A DNA stretch of 64,000 nucleotides from Symsagittifera roscoffensis (Eukaryota; Xenacoelomorpha; Acoela; Convolutidae): contig NC_087069.1 of the NCBI RefSeq assembly GCF_963678635.1, positions 25,966,303-26,030,302 of the forward strand. Direction: 5' to 3'. The notes beneath the pieces were generated by a model, which was given only the letters and a program-made list of their open reading frames with translations, had not been told where the DNA came from and did no database searches. Position numbers and translations under genes: made by a program. Shown here one piece after another: positions 1 through 19,905 of this stretch (positions are counted from its first letter, which is position 1; the number at the start of each line of letters is the position of its first letter).

Positions 1-193
1 TTCAACCGAGCTTATCTAAATTGTATCCAAAACCGCTTAAGATGCTAAGATATAATAACTTCGAGCTTCGAGAAATTGCGTTAAATATGAAATATGAGTT
101 CATAAGGTGTGATAAAATAATTTTTCGATTTATAGTGAATTGTAATTTTGACCCCTATGCCGAATCAAATCATCCGTCGAAAAAAGTACAAAC

Positions 194-494
194 CATATTT
201 TAAGTATAGCTGCTGTGAGTATTTCCTGTCTGTACTTCTTGCGGAACTGCCTGATCTCTGCGTCTGGCTGTTTGCTCGACTCTGCACTGCCAACAGTCAC
301 ACTCACATTGTTCACACCTATGTCCCCACCCATGCCCACTCCCTGCTGCCCCACCCCTACAGACCCACTAGCTGTCCGAGCCAGGAGGGGCCCGAAAAAG
401 GCATTGCTGTTGTTGTTTGAAGAGTTGGCCCAGCTCCACTTGCTGAACCAGACACGAATGTCGGCAAGTCCAAACCAGGCATGCCTCCCTTCTT
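194..494 (-). CDS. Candidate internal exon of an unrecognised protein
   Basis: Read on the minus strand, an open frame follows a good splice acceptor (T-rich tract then TTTGCAG, exon 5' end near 494) and runs to a possible GTTTGT donor near 194. The peptide has an aromatic N-terminal part (AWFGLADIRVWFSKWSWANS), a low-complexity Ser/Gly/Val stretch, then a basic charged helix-like part (EIRQFRKKYRQEILTAAILK). The composition looks like real coding sequence rather than the AT-rich background. I do not recognise the family. The frame could also continue past 194 to a stop near 130, so the 3' boundary is uncertain. It lies beyond the 3' end of CCDC102A with a retroelement between, so it is probably a separate gene that continues outside the window. 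Confidence 0.4.
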
Positions 495-504
495 CTGCAA
501 ACAA

Positions 505-1230
505 TAATATACATATCCATTACAATTCGAATGAGAGAACAGTCCTCCTATATAAAACGGTCCCTCCTTTATTTGTGACCACCCTATTTGACATATAAGT
601 TTGATTATGAGCAGAAAAGGTATTTAACGGCAAACAATTTAGTTTTCAACAAAAGTTTCTATCAATGCTCGCACAAATAGTTTTTATCAGCGAGCCAAAA
701 CAAATTACAAGAAATGATATTGTCCTCAAGTCATCTTTGTATGTTAAGCTCAGTAGCATATTGTACAAATCTGAAATAGTTTTTCCCATATGCATCCGGT
801 TATCGCAACTGCAAGCTTTTGATCAGCGAGTTTCTTAAATATTAAACTAAAACGATGGGAGATCGACTCAGGTGGCACAAATAATACTCCTGCTAAACAA
901 TGAATCCTTTGTAAAAACACTTTTTCAATTTCTACAGACCGCGGGGAAGCTATTTTGGAATAATAGAAAAATCTGAAAATTTTTTTTCTTTTGCAGGTTT
1001 TTATTTTTAGCCACCCGACTTTTCGTTCTAGAATTATTACAAACACGTTATTCTAAAGCTCTACGTCTGTAGAATTTATTTCTATACCTGCTTTTCAAAA
1101 ACTGAAAACAAGGACGTAATTTTAAACGAGTTTTAGTATTATTTGTTAAAATAACTATTTTCAACGATAAAAACAAGACACGTGACAAAAAATGAGAATT
1201 CATTCGAAAATTTCAAAAAAAAATTTTTTC
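505..1230. other. Non-coding AT-rich stretch, nothing recognised
   Basis: Short open frames only, with no domain-like sequence, no convincing splice pairs and no clear repeat. It separates the candidate exon at 194-494 from the repeats and retroelement that follow. Confidence 0.5.
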
Positions 1231-1447
1231 AGATCTGATCATGTCTGATGCAGTTCTGGACAGATATGCAATCTCACAACAAATGGATTCACCCTGGGCA
1301 TATCTGTATTTTTATTTTTTTTCTGTAACATTATAGTTTTTGTATCTTCCAGGTCTGTACATGTCTGATACAGTTCAGGACAGATATGCAATCTCACAAC
1401 AAATGGATTAACCCTGGGCATATCTGTATTTTTATTTTATTTCTGTA
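1231..1447. repeat. Two tandem copies of a 120-bp repeat
   Basis: The block containing CAGATATGCAATCTCACAAC begins at 1260 and again at 1380, an exact 120-bp period. Each copy ends in GGGCATATCTGTATTTTTATTTT. The copies differ at only a few bases. The GATCTGATC/GTCTGAT words resemble the CAGATCTGAT-rich array near 40.5 kb. It abuts the 3' end of the minus-strand retroelement. Confidence 0.75.
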
Positions 1448-1800
1448 CGGGCAGCGAGTTGCAACCCCTTATACAAAGTATAGAGCTCCCCAGGAGCGCG
1501 AAGCTTTTTTTAGTTCTTATGTAATTTATAGATTCTGGATAGCTTTCCTGTCTTTTTTCACTTAGTTTTTCGGCTAATCGCTGCATAGTCCACGTGGCTG
1601 TTGGAGCAGCCAAAATTTTTACATCAAAGAAAGCGCGGCTGAATTGTGAACCCCAGAGTCCGCTTGTCTTGATTTCAAGTCGTGCCTCATCTTCAATTGT
1701 AGTTGAATTGTTGAAGACGCTTTCGCCTGGCAACGGCTGATTTTTCGGCTCAATCTCGACGTCATGTCAAACCTCGTTCATGACGTTGGCGAATGTGTTT
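1437..1800 (-). pseudogene. C-terminal domain fragment of the retroelement
   Basis: The minus strand reads EIEPKNQPLPGESVFNN..., then EDEARLEIKTSGLWGSQF and SRAFFDVKI. This matches the 'iEP.LQPL.GE ... darLDi...GFWg..f..affDVrV' pattern that I know from the C-terminus of proteins of this RT class. A related fragment lies at about 8170-8420. Stops and substitutions show decay. Confidence 0.6.
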
Positions 1801-2176
1801 CTATTTTTGATTGTGTTTTATGTGTGTGTAACCGCCCCGTTCACAGTGTAGCTTATGTGTCAAATAAAAATTAAACACCACATGCACATGTGAGTGGGGT
1901 TTTGGTCGGTTCCCATCCGTATCTTAAGTAAATATTATCTCTGAATTCTGATTTATTCATGTTAATGTTGTATTTGCTCAGTGGTAAAGCGTTGAACCAG
2001 TTAGAAGTTCCCTTTTTGGAGAGCAGGTTGATTGCTTTTTTTTAATCTGTTTCTTTCAAGGAGTTAATGAGGTTTATTTTCTTTCGGTTTGTTCTATCAA
2101 ATTTCACTTTTTTGTTTTTTGTACAAATTTTTTCTTGCTGTGTTATTGCTGTAACAGGATCTTGAAATTTCAGTAC

Positions 2177-2362
2177 TTAAGATGTTTTTTTAGACCAATC
2201 TATATAGTTTTTATAATCGGATGGCAGCTTGATGTTAAAGCCGCCCATGTTAAAGGGTAAGAAAGATATCCCACGGAACTGGGGGTTCAATGCGTCTTTA
2301 ACGAATAGGTTAGGTATTAATTGTTCTTTCATAACCTTTTCACAAATTTCTAAGTTTTCCAC
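2177..2362 (-). pseudogene. Post-RT (thumb/connection) segment of the retroelement
   Basis: 61 codons including EQLIPNLFVKDALNPQF and FLPFNMGGFNIKLPSDY, which fit the 'lipaLtgr ... lalPprlGGlgi' region that follows the RT in this element class. It is separated from the RT core by stops. Confidence 0.5.
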
Positions 2363-2455
2363 AGTGTTAGGTCATGTCCCGGTAAGAATTGAAAGCTTTT
2401 CTTGAACTCCTTTAGTATAGCAGGCAGAAATGTTTTGGGGGGAGGTTTTAGCTAT

Positions 2456-2957
2456 TTATGTTAATTTTTTCAAAATTTTGATTTGCTTATTGTGTTGAAA
2501 CTCGAGGATTTTTTTACTTTCTATTTTTGTTCCTATAACTAAACTAAGCACTCGGGCGCCTGCCTTCATAGTGATAACTGTATTTTCGAAGATTTTGTCA
2601 GCTTCACCGAGTTTTTCATCTTTGACAATGAGTTGGTATTTGGATGCTTTAACATGATAGCCAAAACAATTACTTAGTGATACAATTTTAACGAGGACGG
2701 TTCGTAGATTGCTCAATTTACCGACTGCGTTTACGTTGTCTGCGTACCCATTCTGGGTTACGTTGTCTACTGATAAAAAATTTATGAGGAGTATTATGGC
2801 TAGGCCGTACAAAGCCTTTGCTAGTGGATCCCCTTGGGTTGTCCCTTCTTGAGCGTAGATTTTGTTTTTTTTTGCTATCGAATAGTTTGTATACATTGGA
2901 GTAGGAGTTCTTAATCGCTGTTGAAAGAAAAGGGCCGATATTTTTGATGTTTTTCAA
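2456..2957 (-). pseudogene. Reverse transcriptase core, frameshifted
   Basis: The frame 2896-2456 carries EGTTQGDPLAKALYGLAI (RT block with the QGDP motif) and GYADNVNAVGKL, where the usual YADD catalytic pair has become YADN. Immediately upstream, a different frame (about 2957-2870) reads IKNIGPFLSTAIKNSYSNVY, the expected preceding RT helix, so a frameshift lies near 2880. Further upstream a stop follows GVRPIGI. The enzyme is therefore non-functional. Confidence 0.75.
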
Positions 2958-3900
2958 GGCCAGCTTTCGAATTAGCAGATTTCGATTTAGCGTCGACGGA
3001 AGTTTTGCTGTATTGATCTTTTAGCGTGTGGATCGCATATTCAATGCTTTATTTTTGTACTAGACAGAGTTGGTAGTTTGAACCGAGCGACATGAAATCG
3101 TTTTTTAGGCATTTGGTTATTGTTTGTTCTATTATCCTAAGCATAAATTTTCAAATGCCTATGGGTCTTACTCCTGGACTCTCAGCTAAGAGTATTAATC
3201 TACATGCGTTATATGGTTCCGTTAGTTCTGGATTTAGTTCTTCTGTGGCCAATTTAGTGGCAATTTTGGCAATTGTTTTTGAAATCTCAACTGAATGTTG
3301 CCCGAAATGTGTTTAAATACGTCTCCATTCTATTGCGTCAAGGCCAGATGGTCCATGAGGTCCGTGCGTTCTCATTGCTACTTTCTTGAAATTTTTTCCA
3401 TGAGACTGGTGTAATATATTTCTCATCATCTGGTTCAGATGATGGGTGCTTCTCTAGAAGAGTCTGTTCTACTGTCTTACCTTTGACGAGCAAGAAACCC
3501 CTTTTGGATGTGTCCGTTAGTTTTGCTATTGCGCTTGATGTTTTCCAGTTTTCATTAGTTTGTTGAACTGTTTGCTTCAGTTTCAGTTTTTCTACTACTT
3601 CCTTTTGTCAAGCGCATTTGCCGCGCCTTCCTTTTGTTATACAGGTCATCCAGGTCTCCGTCTTGCTATTTCTTAAGTCGCTTTGCTATTGTTTTGGATA
3701 AATATCCATCATTTTCGGAATTTGTTTTGCACAGTAGTAAGTGTGGAAAGATCAATGCTGCGTGCCTTGCGAAGGTATTTTCGTTGTTTTCTATTTGGTT
3801 GTTCAGACTTCTATTGAGGGTTTCAATGAAGTTATATCCAATTTTATTTTTTTGATAAGATCATAAAGCCCGGTTTCCATTGGACCACTTCGATGTATAT

Positions 3901-4257
3901 TTACCTGGTGGTTTCTACGAATTCTAGACAGGGGTTTGACCATGGGTCTTGTGTTGTTCTAGGTTCAACAAGGTAGGGTTGTCTTGAGTTTTGTGAGTGT
4001 GGGGCAATGGAAGGGTGAGGATGGAGTCGAGGGAGCGTGGTTGTAGCTAGGGTTAGGGGATTGCATTCATGCGTGTCGTTAGCTGAATGTGAATGAAATT
4101 GGGAAGTGCAGCGAAGACAGCTGAAATCGTCATAATGATCACTGCTGCGGTTTAGGCCGCTGTATTTTACATGCATGTAGCCTGGGCATGTGAAGCAAAC
4201 AACACCTTCACCTCGCAAGCCGTTTTTACAAATAAAGCAGTGTGTTTGAGTAGTCAT
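3901..4257 (-). pseudogene. PHD-type zinc finger segment of the retroelement
   Basis: An ATG-initiated frame of 118 codons. Residues 8-52 have the spacing CFIC, CFTC, H, then CLRC, as in a PHD finger (C-x2-C, C-x2-C, H, C-x2-C). A Pro/Thr/His-rich linker follows. The zinc ligands look complete here although the downstream RT is broken. PHD fingers occur at the N-terminus of proteins of several retroelement families. The frame ends with a stop before the RT region, which suggests decay or a separate ORF. Confidence 0.65.
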
Positions 4258-4566
4258 TTGAGGAAGGACGGCGGTGTCAAGTTAGCGAGAGAACTTATAA
4301 ATTAAATGTGCAAAAAATTTTTTTTTAAAATCATTACCGTAGAACGAGAAAAGGCTGTCATCACGGCAAAACCTTTGAGGGGTTTAGATTTAGGTTGAAC
4401 TTAGGTGAAACAATGAGTGTATGAGGGTCTACAAATCTAGTTATTAAATTAAACAACACATGGTTAAGAATTTATATTTTGCGAAATACTTCAGAGTTAT
4501 AACAGTTCTGAATTGTTTTGGGCATGACCAGTTTCTTGGGCTGCAATTTGTTAGTGACGATGTTAA

Positions 4567-4794
4567 TCAATTTTTCCCTTGCTGTTCTAATTCTTGCAGA
4601 TGCAGCTTGTTGTCATTGTATTCACCAACTATTGTTACTGTTTTTAAGTGCTTTGTTCTGTAGCGCAAAACTGTTTCAAACAGATCATGAAGCATTGCGC
4701 CGCGGTAGGAGTGAATTGTTGATTTTACTAGAATTGGTTTGATAGATTTGCTCTTTGAAGTCCCGATAACTAGTTTCTGTGAAAACTCAGGCAT
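4567..4794 (-). pseudogene. Possible SGNH/esterase-like retroelement fragment
   Basis: The minus-strand frame begins MPEFSQKLVIGTSKSKSI and continues IHSYRGAMLHDLFETVLRY, resembling the 'viGtSlvrgi ... yp GA.i..i' pattern of SGNH-like segments in retroelement proteins. It lies upstream, in element orientation, of the PHD segment and could belong to the same element. The match is weak. Confidence 0.3.
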
Positions 4795-4799
4795 CTATC

Positions 4800-7700
4800 T
4801 GAAACACAGTCAACTGAGGCGAGAAAGGAAGTTTTTTGGGGCCAGAAGGGAAGCTTTCGGGCAGTTTTAAGGTTCTTGATAATATATTAGAAAAAAGAAC
4901 TGAAACTCAAAGATCAGAGACACATCCAACTCAAATAACTGCCCGTTCAGTCAGAATCACTGGCCAGCAAAAGATGTGATGCGAATTTCAAAAACGAAAC
5001 AACGATCTAGCTTTAGCAATCCTTTTTATTCAAACATTAAACATTCAAGTTTTTTTGCTGATGAAGATGGAGACAGCACAGACCTATATCAAGAAATTTT
5101 TATTATTAACGAATCGAATCAAAAATCAGACTCAAAAATTGAATCGAAACAAAAATCAGGAGAGTTGGAATTTTTTCTATTAAAAAAAAACAGAGCTCGC
5201 CAGACGAAGATTAGGTTCACTCACTCGGAATTGCATAAGACTCAAGGATGCTACATAGCCGAGTTAATGATTCAGGCATTCTGAAGAGTACATTTTCTTT
5301 AAGCCATTTGTGTCACAGCCCGCAGCAGGAACCGTTTGCTTAATGATCGGTAGAGCACGTAATCTAAAAAATTAGAGAATTAACAAAACAACAAATTTTT
5401 TTGACCTTCTCAACTCAAACAAAATCTTCAAAAACACTAAATAAAGAATCTCACCAAATTTTTCATGCTTATTTTGATTTTGATTGGTTGATACAATCAT
5501 GACAGTATATATGATTGGACGTTGGAAAATCACATGCCTTTTAGTTTAGAAAAATGAACCCATTTGAGTTTTGGGAAAAAATGCCGCTTTATAAATTTCG
5601 ACAGAAATGAAACCAAACATGTCGGCTGCCATATCAATCTAGGATTGATTATTTCAGGGGACAAAGCATTTCTAGTGGCGAATAGAGACTTCTTTTTTGA
5701 TAAGAAGGAATATATCAAAATTGCACTGGAAAGCAAAACTAAAACTATTTGAATCAATGGTAATGCCAGTAATACTATATGCAATTTGCTGTTTCATTAA
5801 ATCAAGTATGTGATGTCACAGTGTGAAATTATGCAGAAATGGGCTGTTAGTAGGATTGAAACACGAATGTTTCATGAAAAGAAAAATTAAGACAGCTACA
5901 AATTTTGTCTTTGTCGGTGTATATACAATTGAACAACCTGTTATTACTTGCAAAAATTATACTGAAGCGATGAGATACTAAACTGCTTGATGCTTGATAT
6001 CCCTTGTTATACAGATCTCTCTCGTGTCCCTATGTTTCAGCTAAAGAAACAATTAAAATTTAAATGGCAACAGATTTTTTTATATCAATTATGTCGTCTT
6101 GCAAATCCTCTTAGGATTGATTCATGACACTGGACTGGTTTTTAACATTCGCCAGGACGTTCATACCGATGGAAAACAAAGCTAGGTTGTCAAACGACTG
6201 GCTAGAGTCTTAATACAGCTTCACATGCTTTTAACCGTCTCTACCAAAGCCAGTTGAATGTGTTGTCTTTTAACATCGGTTCCATAAAGTCTTTACTACT
6301 TAAGGCTATCGGCCAGATTGCGCGAATTAACTCAATTACAAGCAAAAATAGTGAGCTAATGGCTGGGTCTCAGTATCCCCAGACCACGAGGTCACTCCTA
6401 AAAACGGGGATATTATTTATTATCATAAGACTATCGGTTTTGTTCACTAGATAAAAATCATCATATCCATCGGAGATGGATCAACGCTTTCTCTCAACTC
6501 CTAGCCTATCATATACTGAAAAATGAATTAGAAGTTAATTAAATTCAACTCAAGACATACCAGGAAGCTGAACGTTGTTTAGAAACCCGTTTCAGTCTCT
6601 TCCCGGGCCTTCCGGATTCTTGAAACCGGTCGAAGAGCAGTCTTAACGCGGTCTGGGAAGAGTAGTAAAATCTTCCCAATATCCCTCCGAATTATCGGAA
6701 ACTGCTCCGTAACGATTGTAGCTGTACAATCGTTCAAATTCGGGTAGCTGTACCGATCGAAACTTCAATGTAGTTCGTACGTTTTTTCTTCATTGTCGAG
6801 AATCATTGTTGTTTCCTCAAGCGAAAGTCGATCTTCTGATTTTCGCGCATTTTCAGTTACTGCTAAATATCAAGGTCCTGATTTTTCCTTATTTTCGAAC
6901 GCATTTCAAAAAATTACTTCGTTACTGCAATTTGACCTTTCCCAATTCGTTAAATTGAACAATTAACGCTGTTAATTTGTCGAAACTGCCAATTTTCTCA
7001 CTCGGCTGCTACTAATAAAATTTCGATGTTGCCATGCATTATAACCATTCTGGGTGCCCTACTCAAGCTTTTCTAGAAGAAGTAAAGCTTCATGGAATAA
7101 AGAAACAAATGCACATGAAAGCTTGCATGTGAATGGCCGATGTACAAAAGCGAAAGTAAAAAGTGTAAAGAAACTTTTAATTCTGATGATGCACAAAATG
7201 TGCGAAAACGTTTGAATTAGTTTTTTAAAAATTCTTAAAGAAGTGTTGTAGTTATCTGAAACGAGTTCATTGACGGGGCCTGGACTCTTTGTGGAGACAC
7301 AATCCCTAATGCTACAACTAATACTAATTATACTATTTGACTGCTTACTGGAAAGAATGATCATGCGTCTGTCTAAATACGAACCGTGTTTAGAGTAGTA
7401 GTAGAATTCTACTGTAGTAGAAGAAGTCTATCACTGTCTATCCTAGTATCCTTGTGCTATCAAGTTATGTTTTTTTTGTGCAAGGGTTCGAGACCTCGAT
7501 TTTCTTAAACAGGGAATCTCCCTGGCAATACCTGAAGCATTTTTTTATTTGTAAAGCCACGATAACGTAAACGCGTCCTAGTGTAAGTTTCTTTTTGACC
7601 CGCAACCTCATCAAGTCAAACACATCCTAGTTTAGGTATCTCATTGACCCGCATCCTCATCAGGTCAATCTCTTTGAGTTTTTTTTCAACTCCTGTTTCT

Positions 7701-8165
7701 TATGTGCAGAGGATAATTAAAACAGGCCCTTCCTTCATGCGACGGTCCGTGCAGAGGTTGGATAGGGCCATACTAACTCTATATAAGTACATCGGAAAAA
7801 ATTTATGAATAAATCAAGTCGATTTTAAAGCATCCAGAGAATTGTCAATTAAAATTACCCTCCTCGATTATAGCACAGATGGAATTGTCTATTTTGGATG
7901 TCTTTTTAAGTTTTATGCACCCCCTGAGGCAGAGTATTGCACTCCTCAGAAGTGCAAAATTTAATTTTGTTTTTTTAAAAATTGATTGTGTCCGAATATG
8001 ATTCGTTTCGTTTTTCGCTTATTTTCTGGACGGATTTTGCAGAGCCTGGTGCTGCTCCCACGGTACACGCAAAAATTGGAGGAACAACGCTGCTGTGTTC
8101 CACATACAGAATTCTTTGTTGGTATTTTAATGTTTAGACACGCTCATGATAGTTTTAGGGCAGGA
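4800..8165. other. Intergenic AT-rich region, no gene recognised
   Basis: No frame resembles a known protein; the longest (4976-5284, 102 codons) is low-complexity Lys/Ser/Glu. Minor structures: a tRNA-like B-box word (AAGGGTTCGAGACC) near 7484, and an imperfect duplication at about 7570-7670 built on 'TCCTAGTNTAGGT...TTGACCCGCATCCTCATCAGGTCAA'-type words. Otherwise nothing was seen. Confidence 0.45.
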
Positions 8166-8169
8166 TTTA

Positions 8170-8420
8170 GCACGGGGGTTGAAAATTTTTTTACTCGAAA
8201 AATGTTCGACTGAATCGGCCTCCACAGAGTCCATTTGGCTTGATGTCAAGTCGAGTGCCATCTTCAGTAGTTTTTGTTTTGTTGTGAAAGCTTTCGCCTT
8301 CCAGCGGTTGAAGTTTCGGCTCTATTCCAATATCATGGCATACTTCATCCAGGAGTGTCGCAAAGGTATCACGAATTTCATTGTCTTAGATGCAGGGGTT
8401 AGTTTTCTCAATCTGATTGA
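8170..8420 (-). pseudogene. Second copy fragment of the retroelement C-terminal domain
   Basis: The DNA parallels 1620-1800: CCACAGAGTCCATTTGGCTT then AAGTCGAGTGCCATCTTCAG, GCTTTCGCCT, TTTCGGCTC and ATCATGGCATACTTCATCCA line up with the corresponding words there. In translation the minus strand gives a 'iEPkLQPLeGESF ... LDIKpsGl' pattern. It is a short remnant located just beyond the 3' end of CCDC102A. Confidence 0.5.
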
Positions 8421-8754
8421 CTCGATTCCCAACCAGCTCAATTTTCTGTACTTCTTTCACGTTATACGTTCTTCTACACTGAAATTCCAAGGTTTTTTGT
8501 CTCGGCGAAATAATGAAGGACGAGTGTAATAACTTAATATGATAAGTTATTGTGAACTTCTGATTAATATTTAAAAGAAAAGTAATAGAAAAGCAGCTGT
8601 ATCGGACTGCTACAAAACTTGAAAAGAGTAAATAAAAATATGAATAAGTATTAGATCATTCACTACTCAACTTGAATTATATGCGTGAAATCTTTGCCTG
8701 CAATGTGTGTTTTTCAGGATTTCTCCAGTTCTTTAAAAAATATTAGCCTAGTTT

Positions 8755-18490
<9,736 letters not shown>

Positions 18491-19784
18491 CACCAAAATT
18501 AATAACTATTCTCTAACGATAACTTAATTTATTAACTTAACAATAACTACAAGTTAACTCTAAAATATGAAATAATTATTGCAATTGAAATATAAATAAA
18601 TGCATATAAACCCAAAGTTTGTTTGAAAAAATACGCAAATATTAAATTTTCGGGGTTTGCGAAACAATTTTTGCTTCAGAACTCAGTTAAATGTTTTGAT
18701 CAAGTCCAGTTGGGCTGTAGTTGTTCAACGGTTGTTAAAGCGTCGAAAGGAAATTGTAATCCCAATCTACGCGCAGAATTTGGTAGTAAAATAGCCTGGT
18801 AGCCTTAAACTAAATTCTGAGCCTTGGTTTTATTTCAATATACGTGAGTTGAGGTGAAGAAACCCTTTAACTGTTAGAGCATGTCAGGGTCTGTTAGTTA
18901 ACCGTTTCGAGAATTCAAAAAGCGGAATGAATGTTGGATTAAAGATAAGACTGGAATAAGAGTTTCTGGACAAAATTACATGAATTTTTGAGGAAACTTC
19001 GTCAGAAGTTTTGATAAACCCGGGCGCCTTTTCCCATGTTGGCGACTTTAAGTGTATTTTCACTTTGTAGCATATTTAATCATGAATGTACCTAAAGATA
19101 TGACTGATCCTTTTCTGCTGTTAGTTTCTGGCTTTTACGTAAGAATTTCTGCCAGCTATTACGTAAGTTTTGCAGGCGGAACAATTTAATTTAGTTTTCA
19201 TAACAGCTGTCTGTCAGACGAAGCAAGTTGTTGTAGCAGTAGAAAAGTCGATAATGTAGGGTCTTAATGGAAATTAAGTTGTCATGGTTTGAGTATATTT
19301 AAAGTTCCAAAATTTTCCTCTTGCTTCTTGCACTTTCCTAGGATAAGTTTGTTTGAAAGTCTTGAATCTTGAAGCTATTCCTGAAACAATTTCATATTTC
19401 GAAATGAACTCATGGACTTATGTTCAAACGAAAGCGACAGGATTTTAGGAAAGAAATAGTTGTACGGTCTTATTTGAAATTACATGCAATTTAAAGAAAC
19501 AAAATAAGCCATATAGTTGTGTAAATATTAGCCTCTGGAGTGTAATTAATTGCATTATCCATAACAGTCCTTCTATTTAATCTTTTTTTTGGGTCAGTAA
19601 TTTCTTGAAACCTCCCATGTCGAATCAGTCTTCCGCTTATGCAAAGAAGTTGCTTTGTATAGCTAAATAGTTTTATTTCAATCTAAGTTTTGCCTCGAGA
19701 CAAATTTTTGTTTTTTAAATAAAGAAAATAAGAAATCACAGCCTCGCGAAGTTAGTTTAAATTGATATTTGTTTTTTTTTTCAG
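18491..19784. promoter_or_regulatory. Shared 5' region between CCDC102A and SRRM1
   Basis: The two start codons face away from each other across this 1.3-kb stretch, so it must hold the CCDC102A promoter and probably the SRRM1 promoter or its 5' untranslated exon. I see no confident TATA box or other element. A splice acceptor (T-run then TTTCAG at 19784) lies 7 nt before the SRRM1 start codon, so the SRRM1 transcript start is further upstream, or the leader is added in trans. Confidence 0.5.
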
Positions 19785-19791
19785 ACTTGTG

Positions 19792-19905
19792 ATGTCGGAC
19801 GCTGGCTTCTTCCGAGGCACTAACTCGGACCAGGACAGTCGATTTGCCAATAAGAACTCCAAACTGAAGAACCAGCTCAAGTTTGACAAGATACTCGATC
19901 AGAAG
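19792..19905 (+). CDS. SRRM1: SRRM1 exon with start codon
   Basis: 38 codons from ATG TCG GAC GCT, ending KFDKILDQK at a GTACGT donor, phase 0. The acceptor at 19784 shows that transcription starts upstream of this exon. Confidence 0.92.

Larger units (their letters stand above)
1437..4257 (-). mobile_element. Decayed retroelement: PHD finger, reverse transcriptase, C-terminal domain
   Basis: Reading right to left on the minus strand there are, in order: a Cys/His zinc-finger segment (4257-3901), an RT N-terminal region containing PHGPSGLDAIEWRRI and ACRLILLAESPGVRPIGI (about 3400-3090), the RT core with EGTTQGDPLAKALYGLAI and a YADN catalytic box (2896-2456), a post-RT segment (2362-2177) and a C-terminal domain (about 1800-1437). 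The parts lie in different frames with stops between, so the copy is dead. The RT type, with GVRPIGIG, EGTTQGDPLA and YADD motifs, is one I know from dispersed elements in invertebrate genomes. No apurinic-type endonuclease segment was seen between the PHD and RT parts. The exact ends are not defined. Confidence 0.75.

Noticed and set aside
4976-5284. 102-codon plus-strand frame as a gene
   Set aside because: Low-complexity Lys/Ser/Glu sequence with no family resemblance, splice sites or neighbours supporting it.
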